The notes under the pieces: generated by a model
The model's database searches: none
The model's input: the letters and a program-made list of their open reading frames with translations, nothing else
What the model was told of the DNA's origin: nothing
Position numbers and translations under genes: made by a program
In this document: positions 56,314 to 64,000 of the stretch, piece by piece
Layout of the letters: each line of letters opens with the position of its first letter
Position numbering within the stretch: the stretch's first letter is position 1
NCBI GenBank assembly: GCA_001574975.1
Contig: KQ965742.1
Location: 501,696 to 565,695, forward strand
Length of the DNA stretch: 64,000 nt
DNA from: Gonapodya prolifera JEL478
Taxonomy: Eukaryota > Monoblepharomycota > Monoblepharidomycetes > Monoblepharidales > Gonapodyaceae
Direction of reading: 5' to 3'

Positions 56314-59300
56314 TTACAATTTAGATTTCGATGTCGCCTTTGCCTGTTCGAGCTCCCACAGTCGTGCGACCTCCTTCTTCAGAATGCCTTTCTGCACTTT
56401 TCCATTCGGGTTCCTGAAAAAGCAAAAGATTATGTAGCCTTGTCAAAACGCTTTCGGACCTAGTCCACCAACCGAGGAATTTCTTCGTTCTGGATGTGCA
56501 CGAAAACCGGAATTTTGAAGCCGGCAATCTTGGGACGAATATGACTAATCACGTCGGCAGGAGTGAGGTTCGGGTGGCTCGGTTTCGGAACGATGATTGC
56601 TGCTGGTTCCTCTCCCAAAATCCTTTCAAAACGTGGTTAAAAACCATCCTACATGTGATTGGATTTGCGCTTACCTGTGAGGAACCCCGACAATCTACAA
56701 GAGCAGCACATTAGAGATTATCAACAAAACTATGAGGGTCATATCTCACCGTGCAATCGAGAACTCCACTGAAAATTAAGGCAGTAACAAATGTAGCGTG
56801 AGGCGATGGAAAAAGATAAGAGAGCATGAGACATTTGATCTCACGGGTGCGTGAATATGGCGTCTTCAATTTCTTGACAGTAGATGTTTTCACCGCCACG
56901 GATAAGCTATTCAGCCAGGTGAGTGATTCATCAGCTCTTGGTTCCAAAAATTGCGTTATGACACTACTAACCATGTCTTTGATACGGTCCTTGATGTAGA
57001 CGTATCCCGTCTTCGCGTCAACATATCCAACTACAATTCAAGGTGAGCGAAGAAATTTGAGCGATCGCTGAAGACTGACACACTCACCATCACCTGTCCT
57101 GTAGAACCCGTTGGGTAAGAACGCCGACTTGGTAGCCTCCGGGTTCCTCCAGTATCCTTTGATAATATTGACTCCACGAATAAGAAGCTCCCCAACCTCT
57201 CCCTTCGGAAGCTCGTGTAATGTGTCAGGGTCTAAACGCATAATGTCAGCCCAAGTGTACCTACAGTGTCCAGCGAGATTGAAACGTACCGCATACAATA
57301 ACTTCGTTGAGTGGATGGGCGATGCCGGCAGAATCAGGGTAGTTGATGTAATCCATACCACTGATGCTGGTCGCCACAGGACTAGCTTCGGTCATTCCCC
57401 ACGCCTGAAGTAGAGGTAAATAGCATGAAAAATTTTGTTCACCAAAGCAATATCAATACTTGATGATACTTACCGTACCAGGAGATCCTTTGAATACTTT
57501 GGCAAAATTGACCGCCAGTTCGGGGTGTGCTGGGGCGCCACCATATCCAGCCTAGATGGAAACACCTTCTTCCAGCAACATAAAATGTTGGAGGTGACTC
57601 AAGAGGACTCACCCCAATAAAGCTGCTAAGGTCTCTTTTACCATTTTTGGCATCAGGGTGTTCGACAAGCATCATGATGATTGCAGGAACGGCACTCATT
57701 CCATTGACGCGCTCTTTCTCAATAATGCGCAAAGCATCGCTAGCTTCAAACTGTCATAGCACAGGAAAGAGGTTCAAACTCAAGCTGAGCATCGACAATA
57801 AACTCAAAATTCGCACCTTGTAAGCGATCACGAGTTTTCCACCGTTGAGCGTCGTTCCACCCAAAATTGAAACAGCCGTCACATGGAAAAGCGGCACGAC
57901 AAGAAGGTTCACAGATTGAGGATCCTCGGGACGAAGTGGGAGTGCAGGGACTGGAAGATTTGCTCGAACTGAGATGATGTCAGTGATATGAATGCACATT
58001 GCGATCAGGTTGTGCAGAACTTACTGCAGCCGCGAATGGTGCCTAACATCGCAACCCATTGATTGGCGATGAAGTTACGGTGAGATCCGAGAGCTGCCTT
58101 TGGACGACCTGTGGTACCACTGGCAACAATGGAATGACTTTTTGCCGAAACAGCAACTCCTCGCTCATCAACAGTATCAAACGTACCTAGTGAAGAGAAC
58201 TGTTGCCATAGTGTTAGATTTTTGGATTATGCTGAACCGACTTCAACACTCACTCGTGCAGTTATCATCTGGAAGTATTTCCACCGGTGCAAGTTGGGTT
58301 TTGTCCTTCGCGGAAGAGCGCTTTCCAAGCACACTCTCCCAGGAAACTGTCCCGGGGTACCCGTCGCGGCGTGGACCCATTTGAGAGGAGGAAGCTCGAG
58401 CAAGGATAAACTCGGAAACACCTCCACGTTTAAGGTCAGGAATGCGGGGGGCGAGACGGTCGTACCGCTCGGGGTCCTTCACAAACTCCATGAGTTACAT
58501 TTCAAGAGATCCTGCAGCGATCAAAGGCACTCACAATGATTGCGACTTTGGCATCCGCAAGAGTGATACAGTAGGCAAGCTCGTCGGTCACTTGCAGGCG
58601 AATATAAAGTGGAACATTTGTGAAGCAAACCACGATATCAAAACTTGCGAGGTTGCTCTCTCTTACCTAACCACGCGTTGACTGGAATTGATGAAGTGAT
58701 GACGAAGGGTGAATTTTCTTCACAGGCACAAAGAGGGGATTACATACCCATCGCGGGAATCGCCCCCAAACACTGGGCAGCCCAAAAGGCAACAATCCAC
58801 TCGCTGTTATATGATCCAATCGTGTGGTAGGATTCGCAATCCAGTAGAAGCCGAGCTTGAGCCAAGGAGACCATGCCGTGAAACAAAAGTAACGACTACC
58901 CACGGATAGTTCCTCATTGCGATGGCGATTCTGTCGCCTTTCGTAACACCATAGTCTTTGCTCAGCGCATTTGCGAGAGATTTCACTTTCTCCGCCGTCT
59001 GGTTGTAAGTCCAGCGATCCTCGACCTTTGTGAAGGGGCATTCGTAGATGAGATACTCGCGAGGGCCATGCTTGGCTACAACGTCCTCCCAGTACTGGCG
59101 TAGATTGCTGTGGAGAGTTTGATGCGATGATTTGAGTGAGCCGACGCACTTCGGAAGTGTCACCAACACATTCCTTCCGTAGCGAGCCCCGATGGGGAAA
59201 CCAAGAGCTCCAGCAGGCCAATCTACTTGCCTGTAACAGTTTTTGAACGTTCGGTGCCACAACTTTTTGCCCGTGTGCCATTCAATCTGCTCGAATTGAG

Positions 59301-59400
59301 TCTCGCAGATTCCTCCCTCCTCTTCCATGATTGCTCTGTGGCATTGATCCAGGCTTGGAAGGGATGCTGGCGGGGCTAATGCTGCTGCGGAATCTGCCAT
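56314..59400 (-). CDS. AMP-dependent acyl-CoA synthetase, peroxisomal type (copy B, SKL end)
   Basis: Sister of copy A with the same block order. It starts MADSAAALAPPASLPSLDQC, keeps DRWTYNQTAEKVKSLANALS, KGDRIAIAMRNYP, the adenylate-binding region near 58090-58150, NLLVVPLFHVTAVSILGGTT, LIRGVNIIKGYWRNPEATKS, LPNGFYRTGDG and the lysine loop before ATSKSKL. The first intron (59108-59230) has a GC donor (AG|GCAAGT), where copy A at the same codon has AG|GTTAGT. This intron is also longer than in A (123 against 86 nt). Reading frames appear intact throughout, so both copies are likely active. Its start faces the orphan gene at 59801 across 400 bp. Confidence 0.85.
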
Positions 59401-59800
59401 CTCAGTTGTTAATGGCAACGAAAATGTGTTCTTATTGGTGTGAAGAACTTCCGAAAACGCCGGCCGATTCCGACACGATCAGGGGCTTGGCCCTCCCCTT
59501 TTTCAACTGAGAACTACAAGAATAATAATTTTGAGTATCACAAACAAAACCATCAAATCGAAGCAGCCAAATTACTGCAACCGCTTCATCTCAACGTTAT
59601 TATTCCGGCGATGCCATTATTCAAGTTGGGCAAGATTAATACCATACAGTTGCTGCTACTTTGGAAGCAAGCAATGTGTGGTGACCCTTGAGGATTGGTG
59701 ATTTATTGCGAGAGAAGGGCGAAACTGGGGGACAAATTGAAGCGACTAGTTGGTCTGGCCCCAAAACACCTAACCCAACAGCACAGGATCAAAGCATTCA
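59401..59800. promoter_or_regulatory. Divergent intergenic region between synthetase copy B and an orphan gene
   Basis: 400 bp between start codons on opposite strands. AT-rich from about 59510 to 59640. No motif claimed and no gene seen. Confidence 0.45.
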
Positions 59801-62600
59801 ATGAGAGCCGGCTCACCCAGCCAATCGAAGACACCACGGGTGCTGCCCCCAATCCGACGATCGTCAGCGCAGGCACCAGTAGAAGATGGGTCTCTTCATG
59901 TTCCGGAGAAGTCTCCCACCACGGGCGATTCGCGGATGAGGAAAGCCGACAGCGACGTTCTCAAAGATCTCCTCCGAGGAATGGTGGACGTGGAGCCGTT
60001 CGGGGCAGGCATCGCCGCAGCAGTGGGAGACAATACACACCAGTCCAAATCGAGATCGAGCGATCGCCCACATTCTGGACGATTCGCGCGGAAAAAGAAA
60101 CCGGCGCTGACGTATCTGGGATCACACGAGGACGTTACAAAGCGTCGGCGAAAGGACGCCACGCCTCAGAAGGGCGAGGTGAGTCCAATACAGTTTGCGG
60201 ACAAACAGCCAAACAACGAACTAATCCACGCCCGCAGAACGCACTGGTCCGCGTCTTCATGACCTCAGTAGCAGCTATCGACATCCCATCGTCTCACTTT
60301 CTTCGAACAAACCTACACGATCAATCGAGCGGCTCGTCAGCGAGTTTGCTACCAGATGTCTCTGGAACTCTTTCTCTGGCTCGGATCTTCGCGCGCCGAA
60401 TAATCGCCACCCCGACAAGCGTGATCGAAAATGAATGGTGTGCTTCATTAAGGAGCAACAGCAACGAACACGAAGAGACCGAACATGGAACCGAATCGCC
60501 GACCGGAAACGAAACCACGTTCCTCTCTATTCTCGGAACTTCCAAGCAAGTCGATGTCGCAAAAGCAGTAGAGCTGCTCGGATGGTGCCTGACCGAGAGC
60601 TGTATTCCGAATGGGACCTCGGAGGAACTCATCGTCAAGGAGATCCAAGGTGTCGTTGCCAGACCTTGCTGAATCACCCGAAGCGTGCGCAATTTACCCA
60701 CATTCCTCCAGCCACCTCTACCCTCCTCTGCACGCTCCTTACAACCCTAATTTCAACATCAACCTGTCTTCACCCGCTTTCCTTTCTCTTCGCATGCCCC
60801 GGTTTCTTGCACCTCTGCCGCTCCTTCCCATCTTCCCTGACCGACCCAGATCCAGACCCAGCGCGGCGAAGAATCTCCCTTGCCCGCGCGCGAGCAGCCG
60901 CGGACGTGACTGCACGCGCCCTCAGCGTTGCGGACGACAATGAGTGCCTGGAGGCGTGGCACTGGATCACGACGAACATTCGGCGAGGGAGTGCAAGTGA
61001 ACCACGTACACGTGCTTTAACAGATCGATTGGAGAATGGTCGCGAGCGTGAGCGAGGCCTTGTCGCGGCCATGTGCACGTTCGCCTCCACGCTGGCATCA
61101 TCATCCTCAAACAACACCACCGTGATCTCCCGCCCCAAGTTGATGTCTGCACTCATGGACGATATCTTCCCATCCTCCACTTCACTGATGGAGCACGCAC
61201 ACCCCAACGACGAGCTGAGTCGGCACTGTGTGGTGTCACGCCTTGCGATTCTCGAGGCTGCCACGCGACATAAGGCGAACGCAGTCACAACCTCGCACCA
61301 TTCTCAGCCATATTCGTGGGGCAGTCTTGTACCGCAACCGCTACTGGAGTGGATCGTGTCCACACCGATGCTCGTCGCTGTCGCTGCAAGCAACGGAACG
61401 GACACCTGCGCTCCTGGCCCCGACGTTGCGCCACCTTCATCTCAAGACGATCGTCGCGACTCGCCGGACATCTGCACCGCCTGGTTCCGCCTCGCCTCGG
61501 CTCTCCTCTCGCACCCTTCCCCACCCGCCACGTTCCCACCGCTCCTCCTCACGTCCATCTGCGCTGTCTGGTCCTGGCTGCTCCCCGCGGCGTGCGTGGA
61601 CGCGGCTGTGTGTCTTGCGCCGTGCGTCGGGAGATATCCCAAGTTGGCTACCGTGTGGTGGAAGTTGACGACCTCGGCTGCTTCGGGTGCTGGTGCGGGG
61701 AATGCGAGTGTGATAGATATGTTGGTGAATGGAGATGCGGGGGATAGAGCGTTCTTGGGTGATGGGAAGTGGAGGTACGCTGTGAGCATGGGGCTGTGCA
61801 AAAGCGTGAGTGTCGCACCGTGGGTTTTGGTTCGGCGGAGATTCGTTGCCCGTTGGTGACAAGAGATGTTCTGTGACATCTTAACCCAGTTGCTTTCCCG
61901 ATCTGCCGCCTCCGAATCGTTGAAACCTTTATTGGACACGCAATCTTTGGACCTCATCTGTCGGCTGTCTCTTCTGGAGTTCACCACACCGGACCAGGAC
62001 CAGGACGTGCCTCACACAACACTCGCCAGAACCACCACTTCTTCTCCTTCTTCGGCGCCGAAACTCAGTGACTGGGTCGCGCTGCACCTGTACTTCCTCC
62101 CGCACATTTTTCACGTCTTGGCGTGGCCGTTTCGTAATGACGCTGACGATGTTCATGTCGGTGACGGAGAGATGAAACGACAGATAGGGGATGCGGAGAT
62201 GGCGACGGATATACTGGCGAGGGTGTTTGCAAGGTGGAGAGTGGAATTGGAAGAGGAGAGCGCGGAAAGGGCAAGGGAAGGACTGAGGGTGATTGTCCAG
62301 GCAAGTGCAGCGCAATTGAAGCACGCGACCGTAGATGAATCACTCACCAACGGCTTGTAGTTTCTGCCAATCGCCAGTGTCAGCCTTATTCGAGCCGTGT
62401 TCCGACCCACCATTTCCAACGAACCTCTTTCGCGCCTGTCCGCCAAAATAAAGCGTGTCCTGCTAAACCCCTTCTTGATCTGGTCGAAAGAGCACATGTC
62501 GAGGTGTGCGTCTGTGGATGGTGCAGCCGTGGCAGTGGCAGCGTGGAGACGGTGGGGCGAACGAGTTGTGAGCGAGCTAGCGGTGGAAAGGGGATCGTGA
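59801..62600 (+). CDS. Helical protein of unknown function (852 aa)
   Basis: Exons 59801-60178, 60238-60649, 60712-61805, 61866-62300 and 62361-62600 sum to 852 codons with all phases agreeing. The N-terminal 125 residues are basic and disordered (KSRSSDRPHSGRFARKKKPA, a possible nuclear signal). The rest is mostly alpha-helical with alternating hydrophobic residues, such as VAKAVELLGWCLTESCIPNG and FPPLLLTSICAVWSWLLPAA, in the manner of HEAT or ARM repeats. I do not recognise the family. The fourth intron (62301-62360) is GC-AG with donor CAG|GCAAGT; without it the C-terminal exon is lost. Gene reality is supported by the phase agreement and by GC-ending codon use. Confidence 0.65.
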
Positions 62601-62883
62601 TGGCGTACATGATGTGGTTGGATCAGGACTTGTGGGGGTGGCAAGATTGTGGATACGCATCTACCCGAGATACAAGTTTTAGGACTAGACACAGCGGTAC
62701 CGGACACCGCTCTGCATTGTATTTTCCACATCACAATGATTTGAATCATGAATCGCATCGCTGCTCTGGGGGGGGTGGGGGGAGGAGGGTTCCGTGTGGG
62801 GCAAGTGTAAACATGATTCACGGCTCAATAAACGATCATCGGAACCTTTTTCTGGCATCGTTCGCACCACACGCACCAGCTGC

Positions 62884-64000
62884 ATGGCAAACACGGACGA
62901 GCCATCGCGCGATGTGGACGATGAGGAAAAGGCAGATGCGATGACGGAGAAAGCAGCCGATGCCGATGCAGCGAAACCGGCGGTGTCCACCTCGCTGACA
63001 TGGGTCCTCGCGATTCTGTCTGGCGTGACGGTGGCGAATCTGGTGCGTGCGATTGCGAGAAGCAAGGCCGCAATGGCAGAGATCAATACGTTAACGTGCT
63101 CGGTGTACAGTATTATGCGAATCCACTCCTGGAACTTTTGCGCAAGACCTTTGACGTGGACACCTCCAAGGCCGCAACTATCAATGCGTTGCTGCAAGGA
63201 GGTTACTGCACCGGACTGTACGTCAGTCATTCCTTCTTACTTCTGACGCTTACATCAAGTCATGTACCACTTGCATCGCAGCCTCTTCGTAACGCCTCTG
63301 GGCGACCTCCTCCCTCGCAAAGCATTCATTCTCGCTCTCGTCTTCATATGCGGCCTGCTCTCGTTCGGACTCGCCTACGCCCCCTTCGTCCTCTTTCAAA
63401 CGCTCTCCTTCGTCATGGGCGTCGTCACCGTCGCCCCTCAGATCATTGTTCCGCTCATGGCGGATCTCAGTGCTCCAGAGGTCATGGGCAGTAACGTTGG
63501 CAAGGTGAGCGCGAGTGGGGGTGCGAGACGTAACGAACGAGGTAAAGCCGGGTGAAGTGGAGTCGGCAACGAGCCCAGCGAGCCCGAGGCCTAAGCGCGA
63601 TAGCGCTTACCAAGCCGAATACGCCACGGAGTGGTTCACTCTCCCGGAGCGAGAACGAGGCCAAGGGTGAAAGCGCTGGCCGAGGAGTCCGCCGGAGGTG
63701 CTTAATGGCCGCGAAGGGCGATTGATAGAGCACGGACTGCATATTCCCGACGAAAGTGAATTACCCCACGGAGCGGTATCCTCGTGTGGTACGAGTATCG
63801 AGGCCCAAACGTGATAACACTGATCGAAGAGGCGAATGATCCATGCGCAAAACCCTCTTCTGAGTTTATCTTTTCCCAACTCCCTTCCAGGTCCTGAGCG
63901 GCATTCAAATCGGTGTCCTCCTCGCGCGCGTCCTCTCCGGCGTACTTGCCGACCACCTCACATACCACGGCGTGTTCCTCCTCGCCGGTGGCGTGCAGCT
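62884..64000 (+). CDS. Major facilitator superfamily transporter, 3' end beyond window
   Basis: Exons 62884-63042, 63111-63217, 63282-63504 and 63891 to the window edge. A 35-residue acidic/Ala-rich cytosolic N-terminus leads into the first helix (STSLTWVLAILSGVTVANLY), joined to YYANPLLELLRKTF. Then come the MFS motif A region FVTPLGDLLPRKAFILALVF, helices LLSFGLAYAPFVLFQTLSFV and MGVVTVAPQIIVPLMADLSA, and SGIQIGVLLARVLSGVLADH. It resembles the bacterial-like drug or arabinose-efflux branch (MFS_1). About six helices lie in the window. The third intron (63505-63890) is large and repeat-filled. Substrate unknown. Confidence 0.82.
63505..63890 (+). repeat. Introner-like GC-rich repeat filling intron 3 of the MFS gene
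   Basis: 386-nt intron, against 68 and 64 nt for the gene's other two. GAGGCC-type unit starts recur near 63586, 63657 and 63800, with GAGGCCTAAGCGCGATAGCG and GCTGGCCGAGGAGTCCGCCG close to the versions at 725-1044 and 29334-29546. It opens about 15 nt after the donor with GGTGCGAGACGTAACGAACG. The splice rebuilds NVGKVLSGIQIG, so the intron is real. Confidence 0.75.

Larger units (their letters stand above)
51805..59400 (-). repeat. Tandem direct duplication of an acyl-CoA synthetase gene
   Basis: The two minus-strand genes at 51805-54974 and 56314-59400 match along their whole lengths, in introns as well as exons. For example, the 3' ends are nearly identical around 51821-51930 and 56331-56440, and the internal blocks around 53800-53960 and 58240-58400 correspond base by base. 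The spacer of 1.34 kb shows no obvious duplicate. Similarity within introns points to a fairly recent event. Confidence 0.85.

Overview
The window is eukaryotic and fungal in character. It is gene-dense, moderately GC-rich, and its genes are cut by many short GT-AG introns, up to 17 in one gene. Fungal hallmarks are a WOPR (Gti1/Pac2) transcription factor, an Iks1-type kinase, an Rck2/Srk1-type kinase, a SYG1/XPR1 SPX-EXS protein and Arp8. High intron density, together with an ETFB lysine methyltransferase, a DALRD3-like protein and a LARGE-like GT49 enzyme, points to an early-diverging (chytrid-grade) fungus rather than Dikarya. That placement is an inference. No rRNA, tRNA, CRISPR, virus-derived element or intact transposon was seen. 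There is one ambiguous base (N), inside an intron at 2302.

Layout. 0.2-5 kb: FATP-type acyl-CoA synthetase (+) and a mitochondrial ETFB-type lysine methyltransferase (+) whose reading frame appears shifted. 5-11 kb: Iks1 kinase (-), DALRD3-like protein (-), small membrane protein (-). 11-18 kb: alpha/beta hydrolase (+), Rck2/Srk1 kinase (+), GT25 glycosyltransferase (+). 19-27 kb: mitotic-type cyclin (+), second FATP-type acyl-CoA synthetase (+), dienoyl-CoA isomerase (+). 27-35 kb: GT49 (-), LRR protein (+), SYG1/XPR1 (+). 35-48 kb: large orphan (-), TOXD-like reductase (-), mucin-like surface glycoprotein (+), WOPR regulator (-), NmrA-like protein (-). 48-60 kb: Arp8 (+) and a head-to-tail pair of duplicated acyl-CoA synthetases (-). 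60-64 kb: an orphan (+) and the start of an MFS transporter (+), cut off by the window end.

Two themes stand out. First, five genes of fatty-acid activation and oxidation lie within 60 kb: two FATP-type ligases ending ARL and AKL, two other ligases ending SKL, and a dienoyl-CoA isomerase ending PKL. All have C-termini that match or resemble the peroxisomal PTS1 signal, so the locus looks like a loose peroxisomal lipid neighbourhood. Second, three introns in three unrelated genes (320, 213 and 386 nt, against a usual 50-100) are filled with the same degenerate GC-rich repeat. In each case it starts within about 30 nt of the 5' splice site and has the same orientation relative to transcription, as expected of introner-like elements. 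The locus is also rich in unusual splicing: 10-18 nt microexons, 33-34 nt introns and three GC-AG introns, one of which appears to have arisen after the tandem duplication.
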